Assembly: GCF_029024965.1 (NCBI RefSeq)
Contig: NZ_CP118982.1
Span: forward strand, 124,001-188,000
Reading direction: 5' to 3'
From: Staphylococcus equorum
GTDB lineage: Bacteria > Bacillota > Bacilli > Staphylococcales > Staphylococcaceae
DNA: 64,000 bases
A model generated the notes under the pieces. It saw only the letters and a program-made list of their open reading frames with translations, ran no database searches and was not told the origin of the DNA. Positions 29,221 through 38,187 of this stretch are shown here, piece after piece; position 1 is the stretch's first letter; every line of letters begins with the position of its first letter. The position numbers and the translations under genes are program-made.

Positions 29221-30575
29221 TTTTTGACTCCTTTAGGCACAGTTAAAATAAAGGATGATCCTTTATTTACTTCGCTTTTTACATCAATCACTATATTTTG
29301 TTGTGTGGCAATTTCTTGCGCAATGGACAACCCTAAACCTGAACCGCCAGTGCTACGTGACCGTGCTTTATCTACACGATAAAAGCGAGTGAAAATATGA
29401 GGCAAGTCAGATTCTGGAATACCTATACCGTCATCCATAATTTCAATGTTGAATGAATCTTTATTATCAGAAATTCTGACAATAATAAGTGATTCACCAT
29501 ATTTGTGCGCATTATCTAAAAATATGTGTATTAATTGCTTGAATAAAGAAATATTTAGCCAAGCTTCATAAGATTCACAAGCTACTTCTACTTTTATATC
29601 TTGTTTATATACATGCTTTAAACGATGTGTGATTTCTTCAATTAATTCCACTATATTTTCATATTCAAGACTACTTTCCGTCTTATTTTTAGTTATTTGA
29701 GCATAATATAATAATTGTTCTGTTAAATATTTCATTTTTTTGGCTTCATCACCAATAGCATGGATACTTTCATCTAATGTTTTTTGATCTTTCTTTCCAA
29801 ATCGCTGCAACATTTGACTATAAGAGTTTATAACTGTAATTGGTGTTTTTAATTCATGTGACGCATTCATAATAAATGCTTGTTGTCTCTCGTCGTGTTC
29901 TTTCAATTTGTTCATCATGTCATTAAAGGAAGTAGATAATTCCTGCAATTCATACGAATCATTTTGTTGTACTTCTACAGGTAAATAATCTTTGGTTTCT
30001 TGTGTTTCTTTGATGTGCTTACTTAATTTCAAAATCGGTTGCGTGATAATATTGGTGATTACTCTATTCAAGTAAAAAATAACTATTAGTAATAATATAA
30101 CTGAGCCGATTAAAATCCATTTTAAAATTTGAAAGGATTCATACTTAAAGTCTACATTTTCATAAAGCTGTAAATTGACGACTTCACCATGTTCCCAAAC
30201 GATAGGCAAGGAAATCATTGCAAAATGATGACCTTTATAAGCAACGGTTTTTTTATATTGCTTACTTTGAAAGGGTTGTTGGATATTATTATAATCTACA
30301 TTAGTCGTGAAATTCACTTTGGCTTTATCGTTCTTATCAATAACGCTGATGTAGCCATCAGAAAGTATGTAACTGTTATTCATAATTTCTTGATTCGTTC
30401 TATTATCCGATTTTTTAATTTCTTCTATAATATTAATACTACGTGCTTCAAGTTGATTTAGCTCAGAAGCTATTGAAAAATGTTTGAAAATAACATACAC
30501 AAAGATGTTCACACAAATAATCAAAATTACGGTCATCACGGTGATATACAACTGGATTCTAGTTCCTAATCTCAT
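29217..30575 (-). CDS. Sensor histidine kinase of an OmpR-type system
   Basis: A 452-residue membrane kinase. Transmembrane helices at about 10-31 and 150-170 flank an external sensor of about 118 residues; a HAMP domain (about 172-225) leads to the HisKA dimerisation domain with phospho-acceptor H240 in MNASHELKTPITV, and the ATPase domain shows DNAHKYGE, DDGIGIPESD and GGSGLGLSIA. It resembles ArlS and YkoH types. It follows the response regulator by five bases and overlaps the PepSY gene. Position behind glycerate kinase and a transporter suggests that the signal concerns that substrate, which is inference. Confidence 0.88.
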   Translation of the reverse strand: MRLGTRIQLYITVMTVILIICVNIFVYVIFKHFSIASELNQLEARSINIIEEIKKSDNRTNQEIMNNSYILSDGYISVIDKNDKAKVNFTTNVDYNNIQQPFQSKQYKKTVAYKGHHFAMISLPIVWEHGEVVNLQLYENVDFKYESFQILKWILIGSVILLLIVIFYLNRVITNIITQPILKLSKHIKETQETKDYLPVEVQQNDSYELQELSTSFNDMMNKLKEHDERQQAFIMNASHELKTPITVINSYSQMLQRFGKKDQKTLDESIHAIGDEAKKMKYLTEQLLYYAQITKNKTESSLEYENIVELIEEITHRLKHVYKQDIKVEVACESYEAWLNISLFKQLIHIFLDNAHKYGESLIIVRISDNKDSFNIEIMDDGIGIPESDLPHIFTRFYRVDKARSRSTGGSGLGLSIAQEIATQQNIVIDVKSEVNKGSSFILTVPKGVKK

Positions 30576-30580
30576 ATAAA

Positions 30581-31258
30581 TTAATCCTTAATCATATAAC
30601 CATACCCACGGACACTATCGATAATGGATGGTTTGTTTTTGTCTAACTTTTTACGTAAGTGACGTACATACACATCGACTACGTTAGTATCGCCTTGGTA
30701 ATCAAATTGCCATACGTGTTTGATTATTTGCTCACGCTCTAAAGCCTGATTTTTATTTTCCAGGAAATAAACAAGCATTTCATATTCTTTTGGCGTAGTA
30801 CTCACTATAGTATCGTCCATATAGACTTCACGTGACTTTGTATCTACAGAAATATGTCTATGTACGAGAATGTCATCATCTTCTTCTGTGTCAGCATGTA
30901 GCATTTTTAAATGCGCACGGATTCTAGCTAATAATTCTTCTATTTCGAAAGGCTTAGTAACATAATCATTTGCGCCAGAATCAAGGCCGCCGACTTTATC
31001 CATTAATGCGTCACGAGCGGTTAACATGATGACCTTTATTGAATTATCTTTCGTTCTAATACGTCTTAACACTTCCAAACCATTTAATTCTGGCAACATA
31101 ACATCAAGCAAGATGAGATCAAAGGAATTATCTTGAAATGCTTGTATTCCTTGCTTGCCTGTATATGCTAAAGTCACATCGTATTCTGCAAACTCTAGTT
31201 CTAATTGCAATACACGTGCAATTTTTTCATCATCTTCCACAATTAAAATCTTTTCCAT
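30581..31258 (-). CDS. OmpR/PhoB-family response regulator
   Basis: A 225-residue regulator: receiver domain (residues 1-118) with acidic pair D9/D10, phosphorylated D52 in LLDVMLPE and K102 in TKPFE; C-terminal winged helix (about 128-224) with the recognition region TNVDVYVRHLRKKL changed here to TNVVDVYVRHLRKKLD. It resembles ArlR but cannot be ArlR by its company. It begins 12 bases after the DASS transporter stop, so it shares the transcript with glycerate kinase. The three 11-bp repeats at 33939-33971 before the operon are the kind of site such dimers bind. Confidence 0.88.
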   Translation of the reverse strand: MEKILIVEDDEKIARVLQLELEFAEYDVTLAYTGKQGIQAFQDNSFDLILLDVMLPELNGLEVLRRIRTKDNSIKVIMLTARDALMDKVGGLDSGANDYVTKPFEIEELLARIRAHLKMLHADTEEDDDILVHRHISVDTKSREVYMDDTIVSTTPKEYEMLVYFLENKNQALEREQIIKHVWQFDYQGDTNVVDVYVRHLRKKLDKNKPSIIDSVRGYGYMIKD

Positions 31259-31270
31259 TATTCAATACAC

Positions 31271-32674
31271 CTACTTTAGTTTTAAACCTATAAATTGCCA
31301 ATAAAATAAATACATTAAGACCATAAATACTACATAAATAGGGAGTAACCACATATTTAATTTTAAAAGTTGTGAAGTATTAAATGGTCGATCATCTAAC
31401 TCATAAAATATTAATAATGCTTTTGAACTTACTGGTAATGTTAAGCAATAGTTTATGCCAATTAATGTTATAAATACAACTGACATAGGATTTAATTCAA
31501 AGGTTTTTGCGAAAATAAGTACCGTTGGAACAAGTACCACAGCTCTTGTTGTATGGCTTGTAATGAGTAAATGTGAACCTGCACTAATGATGCTTAGTAT
31601 AATCACAAATACAATTGCAGGCATTACTGGTAATCCGTTAAGTAATGATAAAATTTGGTCTTGTATGTACTTAACGACACCGTATTTAATTAGTAATTCT
31701 CCAAGCGCAGTTGCACTAGCTACGAAAAATATTAAACTCCATGACACTTCTGATAAAGCTTTTTTCCAAGTTATGAGTCCTAATTGAGGAATCAACATGC
31801 AAAAAGCCATTAAAATTGTTACAAAAGCAATATCAAGTCCATGTAAACTTTCAGTAACCCACAGTACAATAGTTATGCCAATTAAAATAATTGCTTTACG
31901 TTCCTTTGACGAAAGTGGTGTTTGTTCAACGTCAACTTCAATATCGACAGGTTCTTTATCTGAAACTTCCTTCATAGGTTGTTGTTTAATAGGACTGTAC
32001 ATTAATATGACAGCAGCAATCAAACTAATTAGTAAACCAAAGGGTAAGCCCCATAACACGAAATCAATATAAGAAATCGATTTATCTGTTTGACCTTCTA
32101 AAATACCTATACCTATTAAATGACTTCCCGCACCAATTAAGGTCGTATTCGTCATAGTTAAAATAAGTATAGGTATCATTAAACCATACATCGTGGCACG
32201 CTTTGGAAACTGTGTTTTTATCGCTTGATAAATAGGTAACATTGCTGCTGCACGACTTGAAGTTGAAGGTATAAAGAAAGTCATGAGTTGAATCGTTGCC
32301 AAAATGAATAAACTTGCACGCTTTTCAGTATGGCATTTTCGGCTAAACCAATTGACGAGCCTTGTTAATAAACCACTTTCTTCTATGACACTACTGATGA
32401 TAAATGCGCCAATCATTAACCAAACGATATGTTGATTTAATGATTCAAATAATATTGAATCTGGAACACCCAGCAACACTGCACCGATCAAACATAGCAT
32501 CCCAGCTAATCCTGCAGGTAAATTTGAAAATATAAATAATATAAGAGCTAAAATAAAAATCATTATACTTACTTTGCCTAAGTAACTTAAATCTAATACC
32601 AAAAAGATATAAAAACTTAAACAAAGAAAAGATATCCAAATCCATAGATGTGAAAATGAAACATTAGCTAGCAT
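31271..32674 (-). CDS. DASS/SLC13-family anion transporter
   Basis: A 467-residue polytopic protein of the divalent anion:sodium symporter family. It has the two SNT-like motifs of the family, PSTSSRAAAML near residue 135 and the second-half region ISAGSHLLITSHTTRAVV near residue 370, and about eleven membrane helices. Its ATG lies eleven bases inside the end of the glycerate kinase gene, so it is translationally coupled, which makes glycerate or a related small carboxylate the best guess for substrate. A di- or tricarboxylate cannot be excluded from the sequence. Confidence 0.82.
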   Translation of the reverse strand: MLANVSFSHLWIWISFLCLSFYIFLVLDLSYLGKVSIMIFILALILFIFSNLPAGLAGMLCLIGAVLLGVPDSILFESLNQHIVWLMIGAFIISSVIEESGLLTRLVNWFSRKCHTEKRASLFILATIQLMTFFIPSTSSRAAAMLPIYQAIKTQFPKRATMYGLMIPILILTMTNTTLIGAGSHLIGIGILEGQTDKSISYIDFVLWGLPFGLLISLIAAVILMYSPIKQQPMKEVSDKEPVDIEVDVEQTPLSSKERKAIILIGITIVLWVTESLHGLDIAFVTILMAFCMLIPQLGLITWKKALSEVSWSLIFFVASATALGELLIKYGVVKYIQDQILSLLNGLPVMPAIVFVIILSIISAGSHLLITSHTTRAVVLVPTVLIFAKTFELNPMSVVFITLIGINYCLTLPVSSKALLIFYELDDRPFNTSQLLKLNMWLLPIYVVFMVLMYLFYWQFIGLKLK

Positions 32675-33869
32675 CTGTAACGACTTCCTTCAGTTTTTGC
32701 TTTTGTTGTTCCCTTGCTTTAAAAAGGTTCATACCAATCATAATATAACGAATCGCACTTTCTACACTGCCCTCTAGCCATTTATCTGCGTCGTTGATTG
32801 CATTTTCTAAAGTAGCTGGTTCAGGTATAATACTAGAAAATGCATCAATACCACTTTGATAATTTATTTTTGCGCCTTTACCAATCGTTCCTGCAAAAGC
32901 TATTACAGGTTTATTGTGATTTTTAGCAATACGTGCAACTTCAGCAGGCACTTTTCCATTCGGTGTTTGATAGTCAATACAACCTTCTGCAGTGATGACA
33001 ATATCCGTTGATTCAAGATTGCTTTCGATTTGAATATAATTTTTAATTAAATCAAACCTTGGATGCAATGTTGCATTAGCGAAAGCGATGAGACCGGCTC
33101 CAAGACCACCTGATGCCCCTGTACCTTCTGCATAACGTAAATCTTTATTTGTATGTTGCTTAATTAAAGCAGCTAAATGATATAAATTATTTGATAAATG
33201 TTCTACGTCCTCTTGTGACGCCCCTTTTTGAGGACCAAATACTCGTGCAACGCCTTTATCACCACATAATATATTAGACCAATTTACAGCAACATCAATT
33301 GGTGTTGTTGATACTCGGCTGTCTATATTGCTTAAATCTAAGTCATGAATTTTATCAATATCAACGCCACCATCAATGTAAACTGCCTCGCCATGCTTAT
33401 TATAAAATTTAACGCCAATAGCTTGAGCCATACCTACGCCACCATCAGATGTACCAGAATCGCCACAACCTATAATTATTCTATCTACACCGTAATCAAG
33501 TGCTTTAATAATCATTTGACCTACGCCATAAGTTGTTGTGTATAATGGGTTTCTTTGTGTCTTAGGGACATGTCTTAACCCTGCAATTGCAGCCATTTCA
33601 ATCACAGCTACAGTTTCTTTCCCTTCTTTAAATACGCCAAAGTAAGATTGGATGCGTTGTCCGACAGGGCCAGTGACATGAGTCATTATTTTATAACCAT
33701 TTCTAATTTTAATAATAGATTCTACGAAACCTTCGCCACCATCAACCATAGGTATAACGTTCACTTCATAATTTGAATTGACACGTTTAATACCTTTTTC
33801 AATTGCATAACCAACTTCTTCTGCACTTAAACTTTCCTTAAAACCTGATGGAATAACTGTAAATTTCAT
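32664..33869 (-). CDS. glxK: Glycerate kinase, GlxK/GarK family
   Basis: A 401-residue enzyme that phosphorylates D-glycerate (2-phosphoglycerate in most members). Family features: VIPSGFKESLSAEEV at the N-terminus, PMVDGGEGF near residue 42, IIGCGDSGTSDGGVGMAQA near residue 135, GTGASGGLGAGL near residue 255 and VITAEGCIDYQTPNGKVP near residue 295. It is about 20 residues longer than usual because of a charged C-terminal tail that overlaps the transporter gene. I prefer the ATG at 33869: GGGGAG is nine bases upstream, while the ATG at 33878 touches it. First gene of a five-gene operon with transporter, two-component system and PepSY protein. Confidence 0.9.
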   Translation of the reverse strand: MKFTVIPSGFKESLSAEEVGYAIEKGIKRVNSNYEVNVIPMVDGGEGFVESIIKIRNGYKIMTHVTGPVGQRIQSYFGVFKEGKETVAVIEMAAIAGLRHVPKTQRNPLYTTTYGVGQMIIKALDYGVDRIIIGCGDSGTSDGGVGMAQAIGVKFYNKHGEAVYIDGGVDIDKIHDLDLSNIDSRVSTTPIDVAVNWSNILCGDKGVARVFGPQKGASQEDVEHLSNNLYHLAALIKQHTNKDLRYAEGTGASGGLGAGLIAFANATLHPRFDLIKNYIQIESNLESTDIVITAEGCIDYQTPNGKVPAEVARIAKNHNKPVIAFAGTIGKGAKINYQSGIDAFSSIIPEPATLENAINDADKWLEGSVESAIRYIMIGMNLFKAREQQKQKLKEVVTDAS

Positions 33870-33938
33870 AATCTTCATCTCCCCGTATATAGTCTTAATT
33901 AATTGATACTCTTAGACTATGGTATGGGGGTTTACAAT

Positions 33939-33971
33939 TGCTTAAAGAATTATTAAAAAATGATTAAAAAA
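33939..33971 (-). promoter_or_regulatory. Three tandem 11-bp direct repeats before the glxK operon
   Basis: Read on the minus strand the units are TTTTTTAATCA, TTTTTTAATAA and TTCTTTAAGCA, exactly contiguous. Such 11-bp phasing is typical for OmpR-family response regulators, and the operon encodes one. Confidence 0.55.
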
Positions 33972-33972
33972 T

Positions 33973-35127
33973 TTAATAAAACATGATACCCAGTGCTAAT
34001 CCTAAAATTACAATTAGCCATGACGGTGCTTTACAGTATGCTAGTAATACAAATAATATGGCAGCAAATGCGAAATCCATATGTGAATTGACGGATGATG
34101 TAAAAATAGGATCATACAGTGCTGCAATTAGAATACCAACTACACCAGCACTGACCGCTTTTAACATTGCTTTAGCATAACGATTCGACTGCACGTGTTC
34201 CCAAAATGGTAAAACGCCAATTAATAGTAAAAAGGCAGGTAAAAAAATAGCGATTGTTGCGACAATGCCACCTGGAATGCCAGACATAACGGTACCGATA
34301 TATGCTGCAAAGGTAAATAATGGACCCGGCACTGCCTGTGTTAATGCGTACCCTGTTAAAAAGTCGTTCGCACTGATCATATCTGTTGCGACAAATGCTT
34401 GTTCTAATAATGGTAGAACAACATGGCCGCCACCGAAAACAAGTGCACCTGAGCGATAAAAATGATCAATCATACTCACCCATGAATTGGTTGTGAAGAA
34501 ATTAATAATAGGTAAAATTAATAAAAAACTGAAAAAGAGTGTAAGTGCAATAACACCAACCAGTTTAGGAATATTGAATATCTTTATTGATGGTTTACTT
34601 TCATCATTTTCTTTAAAGAGTATTAATCCAGCAAGCGCCACGATAATCAATGCACCCAATTGTGACATAGGGTGAATCACTGTGACTGCCATAACTAAGG
34701 TAAATAGTGCAAGAAGCTTTGTTTTCACATCAGGCAAAAGTTTCTTGCCCATGCCAATAATGGCATTAAGCACGATGGCAACTGCAACTAATTTCAAGCC
34801 ATGCGTCCAACCTAAATCACTGCTGTAAGCAAGGAGCAGCGTCGCACAAAGCATTAATACAATGACTGAAGGCAATGTAAAACCAATAAATGAAATAACA
34901 CCACCAAGTAAACCTGCCTTCGTTATGCCGATACCAAAACCGACTTGGCTACTTGCAGGACCAGGTAAAAACTGACATAACGCGACTAAATTTGTATATT
35001 GCTGTTCTGTGAGCCACTTCCTACGTTTAACGTATTCATCATAGAAGTAACCGAGATGTGCTGTTGGACCACCAAAAGATGTACAACCTAATCTTAGCGC
35101 GACCAAAAAGACTTCAAGATATTTCAT
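33973..35127 (-). CDS. chrA: Chromate transporter, CHR family
   Basis: A polytopic protein of 384 residues formed by two homologous CHR halves. The first half opens with RLGCTSFGGPTAHLGYFYDEYV and the motif QFLPGPASSQVGFGIG; the second has FYRSGALVFGGGHVVLPLLEQ and YALTQAVPGPLFTFAAYIG. CHR proteins export chromate or take up sulfate-like anions; chromate export is the usual role for this two-domain form. The start at 35127 is eight bases after GGGAGG; the ATG at 35133 is too close. Transcribed with a PadR regulator 18 bases upstream, which probably controls it. Confidence 0.88.
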   Translation of the reverse strand: MKYLEVFLVALRLGCTSFGGPTAHLGYFYDEYVKRRKWLTEQQYTNLVALCQFLPGPASSQVGFGIGITKAGLLGGVISFIGFTLPSVIVLMLCATLLLAYSSDLGWTHGLKLVAVAIVLNAIIGMGKKLLPDVKTKLLALFTLVMAVTVIHPMSQLGALIIVALAGLILFKENDESKPSIKIFNIPKLVGVIALTLFFSFLLILPIINFFTTNSWVSMIDHFYRSGALVFGGGHVVLPLLEQAFVATDMISANDFLTGYALTQAVPGPLFTFAAYIGTVMSGIPGGIVATIAIFLPAFLLLIGVLPFWEHVQSNRYAKAMLKAVSAGVVGILIAALYDPIFTSSVNSHMDFAFAAILFVLLAYCKAPSWLIVILGLALGIMFY

Positions 35128-35151
35128 TAGCATAACCTCCCAATTTATAAA

Positions 35152-35460
35152 TTATACTTCGCCAACAAGTTCTTTTAATTTTTGTTGGCTTTTGGCTAAC
35201 ATTTCTTTACCAAATGAAGTGATGGTATAGTTCTTGCGTTGTTTACCTGCAACCACATTTTTCTCACTAACAAGTAATCCTTCGTCTTCCATACTATGTA
35301 AGAGGGGATACAACGTACCAGCGCTCATTGTATAACCGTGTTCTTGAAGTTCCTCAATCATCCAACTACCATAGATAGGATGTTCACTTGCATGATGCAA
35401 GATGTGAATATAAATAAACCCTAAAAACATACGTCTTTCTAATTTTGATTCCACATACAT
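35152..35460 (-). CDS. PadR-family transcriptional regulator
   Basis: A 102-residue regulator of the short PadR subfamily (winged helix plus one dimerising C-terminal helix). It shows PIYGSWMIEELQEHGYTMSAGTLYPLLHSMEDEGLLVSE, covering the helix-turn-helix and wing, and ends in a helix KSQQKLKELVGEV. It precedes chrA in the same transcript, and a 26-bp near-perfect palindrome stands 20 bases upstream of its start, so autoregulation together with chrA is likely. The inducer, perhaps chromate or a phenolic compound, is unknown. Confidence 0.88.
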   Translation of the reverse strand: MYVESKLERRMFLGFIYIHILHHASEHPIYGSWMIEELQEHGYTMSAGTLYPLLHSMEDEGLLVSEKNVVAGKQRKNYTITSFGKEMLAKSQQKLKELVGEV

Positions 35461-35480
35461 TCATCCTCTCTAATTAATAT

Positions 35481-35506
35481 ATCGAAAAGCGATATCGCAT
35501 TTCGAT
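35481..35506. promoter_or_regulatory. 26-bp palindrome, likely PadR operator
   Basis: ATCGAAAAGCGAT and ATCGCATTTCGAT are complementary at 12 of 13 positions with no spacer. It lies between the PadR start codon and the divergent promoter region. Confidence 0.65.
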
Positions 35507-35675
35507 TTCAATGTAACATTTATACTTTTGTCTGAGGTTGAATTTACATAAAATTTAAGAAATTATCATATTTTGTAATATTGCTTATAGCTCATTTTTC
35601 TTAATTAAAAAACAGTTTATTTAGTGAGAATTAGAAAATGTTTTTAAGATTTAAATTATAAAAATATTGTAAATA

Positions 35676-35712
35676 TTCACTTAATTAATGTACACTGTAT
35701 AATGTATACATT
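35676..35712 (+). promoter_or_regulatory. Promoter and GntR-type operator of the TRAP operon
   Basis: TTCACT (35676-35681), 16-base spacer, TATAAT (35698-35703). The 12-bp perfect palindrome AATGTATACATT at 35701-35712 overlaps the -10 hexamer and the start site; GntR/FCD regulators favour TTGTATACAA-like sites, and such a regulator is the last gene of the operon. Confidence 0.6.
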
Positions 35713-35728
35713 AAAAAGGGGTGTGAAT

Positions 35729-36382
35729 ATGAAATTTAAATTAGATTATGAAGAAATAGATTTAACTTTTGATAATGCTTATTGCATTGGATATTCAGGA
35801 AGAAATGTTGAAAAGACAAAGGAGCATATAGCTGAATTAAAAGAACTAGGCGTGCCTGAACCTAATTCAGTTCCTGAAATATATCATTTAGATCCGCTAC
35901 TTTTTAGACAAAATAAGTCTATTTCAATTATTGGTGATCAATCTAGTGGAGAAGCTGAAATTGTTATTATCTTTGATAATGATAAGCGCTATGTGACGCT
36001 TGGTAGTGATCACACTGATCGTGAACTAGAAACTGTGAGTATTCATAAGTCTAAACAATTATGTGCAAAGCCAATCGCCAGCACTATATGGGATTTTACT
36101 GAGGTAGAAGAACACTGGGATGAATTAGAGCTAAGGTCATTCGTATTCGTAGATGGGGACTGGCAATTATATCAAGACGATAAAGTAAGCAGTATTTTAC
36201 CTTATAAAGATTTAATAACTTCTTTAAATCAAGATGACGCAAATTTAAAAAATGCTGTTGTTTATTGTGGTACTGTGCCATTGGTTAGTGGATTTAAATA
36301 TCCGAATGCTTTTAAAGCTGAGTTAGTAAATCCATCTAATAACAAATATATTACATTAGAATATGAGGTGAAAAAACTATGA
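35729..36382 (+). CDS. DUF2848 family protein
   Basis: A 217-residue protein matching DUF2848, a group distantly related to fumarylacetoacetate hydrolase. Visible pieces are CIGYSGRNVEKTKEHIAEL near residue 20, GSDHTDRELE near residue 93 and the C-terminal CGTVPLVSGFKYPNAFKAEL. The conserved D-H-x-D-R-E cluster could bind a divalent metal. AAAAAGGGGTGTG stands before the ATG at 35729; an in-frame ATG at 35702 lies in the promoter. It is the first gene of an operon with an amidase and a TRAP transporter and overlaps the amidase gene by four bases, so it should act on the imported carboxylate. Its reaction is unknown. Confidence 0.75.
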   Translation: MKFKLDYEEIDLTFDNAYCIGYSGRNVEKTKEHIAELKELGVPEPNSVPEIYHLDPLLFRQNKSISIIGDQSSGEAEIVIIFDNDKRYVTLGSDHTDRELETVSIHKSKQLCAKPIASTIWDFTEVEEHWDELELRSFVFVDGDWQLYQDDKVSSILPYKDLITSLNQDDANLKNAVVYCGTVPLVSGFKYPNAFKAELVNPSNNKYITLEYEVKKL

Positions 36383-37164
36383 TCAACGTCCAATTATTTC
36401 AATTTAATGTTGCCTTAGGTGATTTCGAAAAAAATAAAAATAAAATCATGCAATTATTTAGTGAGGAGTTGTTAAAAACTACAAGTATTGTTGTTTTACC
36501 AGAAATGTGGAATAACGGTTACGATTTAGAAAATTTAAATGAAAAAGCTGACGATAATCTGAAAGTAACCATAAACTTTATTTCAAATTTAGCTAAAGAA
36601 TATAAAGTGAGCATAGTTGCAGGGTCTGTTTCGAATAAAAAACAAGATGAAGTTTATAATACGTTAGTTGTTTTTAATGAGAATGGCGAACTCATTTACA
36701 ATTACGATAAGATTCATTTGGTTCCAATGTTAGACGAGCCAAAGTTCATGGTTGGAGGACATTTTTTACCACAACCTTTTCAATTGATGGATACAGATAT
36801 GGGGGGCATTATTTGTTACGATTTAAGATTTCCTGAGTCAACACGTCAATTAGCAGTAAATGGCGCTAAAGTGATTTTTGTCGTTGCAGAATGGCCAGAT
36901 TCAAGGTTATATCATTGGAAGCACTTAAATATTGCTAGAGCAATTGAGAATGCGGTATATGTTATAGCTTGTAATTCATCTGGAAGTGATGGCAAAACGA
37001 CATATGCAGGACATTCTATGATTGTTGATCCAAGGGGAAACGTTATTCAAGAAGCTGGAGAAAGTGAAAGTACAATTTTTACTGAAATAGATGTGGAGCT
37101 CGTTCATGAAATACGTGAAAGTATACCCGTATTTAAAAATAGAAGAATAGATTTATATTCTTAA
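36379..37164 (+). CDS. Carbon-nitrogen hydrolase (nitrilase superfamily, omega-amidase-like)
   Basis: A 261-residue cytoplasmic hydrolase with the complete nitrilase triad: E42 in VLPEMWNNGYDL, K111 in YDKIHLVPMLDE and C146 in GGIICYDLRFPES. The WNNGYD segment after the glutamate is the pattern of omega-amidase (Nit2/YafV-like) enzymes, which release ammonia from 2-oxoglutaramate and similar keto-amides. It overlaps the DUF2848 gene and precedes the TRAP binding protein by 25 bases. An amide of a dicarboxylate would suit both this enzyme and a TRAP importer, but the substrate is not determined by the sequence. Confidence 0.85.
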   Translation: MINVQLFQFNVALGDFEKNKNKIMQLFSEELLKTTSIVVLPEMWNNGYDLENLNEKADDNLKVTINFISNLAKEYKVSIVAGSVSNKKQDEVYNTLVVFNENGELIYNYDKIHLVPMLDEPKFMVGGHFLPQPFQLMDTDMGGIICYDLRFPESTRQLAVNGAKVIFVVAEWPDSRLYHWKHLNIARAIENAVYVIACNSSGSDGKTTYAGHSMIVDPRGNVIQEAGESESTIFTEIDVELVHEIRESIPVFKNRRIDLYS

Positions 37165-37189
37165 TGGGCCTTTAAGGGGATGACATTTT

Positions 37190-38176
37190 ATGAAAAGATT
37201 TTTTTCATTTTCTTTATTAATAGTTTTAATATTAAGCGGCTGTCAAAGTGGTGAGGATAAAACTAAAGATGAGGAAGTAAAAACAATACGTCTGGCACAT
37301 ACTGGTTCAGATACACACCAATATAATATAGCTTCCCAAAAATTCAAAGAATTAGTTGAAAAGAAATCTCAAGGTGAGTTAAAAGTTAATGTCTATGGAA
37401 ATGGAAGCTTGGGTAATGAAGACGAGTTAGTAGATCAAACGATGACTGGCTCAATTCAAATGTCTACTGTAGCAGCTGATAGTAGCTTGTCAAACACAAT
37501 ACCAGAAATGAACTTATTTGGTATACCGTATTTATTTGAAAATAAACAAGATGTGTATTCTAAACTCGATGGCAAACCAGGAAAAGATTTATTGAAATTA
37601 GCACAATCTAAAGATATGCAAGGTCTTGGGTATTGGGAAGTAGGATTTAGGCATTTTACGAATAATAAAAGAGAGATAAAGCATCCTGAAGATATGAAAA
37701 ATCTAAAGCTAAGAGTACAATCTGCGAAGGTATGGAATGAACATTTAAAATCTTTAGACGCAATACCTACGCCGATTAGTTTTAGTGAATTATATTCTGC
37801 ATTAGATCAGGGCGTTGTAGATGGCCAAGAAAACCCATTACCAACAATTGCATCTCAAAAATTATACGAAGTACAAAAATATATTTCTTTAACCAATCAT
37901 ACTTACACACCTGCAGTTATCCTCATGAATCAAGATTATTATAAGAACCTTTCTGAGCAGGAGAAGAAAATAGTGAATGAAAGTGTTGAAGAATCAACGA
38001 AATATCAACGTAAATATATTGCAGACCAAGAACAAAAAATAAAGAAACAACTAAAAAATGAGGGCATGGTTATTACTGAAGTAAATCGGGATGAGTTTAA
38101 AAAGAATACGAATGATGTACATTCAGAAATCAATGATCAAGTACCTAAATCCATAATTCGTCAATTTAGCGAATAA
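37190..38176 (+). CDS. dctP: TRAP transporter substrate-binding lipoprotein, DctP family
   Basis: A 328-residue DctP-type binding protein, here anchored as a lipoprotein (LILSGC, lipid on C18) as Gram-positive cells require. The family signature is present: ELYSALDQGVVDGQENPL, and the carboxylate-binding arginine is expected in NLKLRVQSAKVW near residue 180. It binds an organic acid outside the membrane and hands it to DctQ/DctM, driven by a sodium gradient. AAGGGGATG precedes the ATG. The ligand is unknown; the neighbouring amidase hints at an amidated acid. Confidence 0.92.
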   Translation: MKRFFSFSLLIVLILSGCQSGEDKTKDEEVKTIRLAHTGSDTHQYNIASQKFKELVEKKSQGELKVNVYGNGSLGNEDELVDQTMTGSIQMSTVAADSSLSNTIPEMNLFGIPYLFENKQDVYSKLDGKPGKDLLKLAQSKDMQGLGYWEVGFRHFTNNKREIKHPEDMKNLKLRVQSAKVWNEHLKSLDAIPTPISFSELYSALDQGVVDGQENPLPTIASQKLYEVQKYISLTNHTYTPAVILMNQDYYKNLSEQEKKIVNESVEESTKYQRKYIADQEQKIKKQLKNEGMVITEVNRDEFKKNTNDVHSEINDQVPKSIIRQFSE

Positions 38177-38187
38177 GGGGGATAAAT

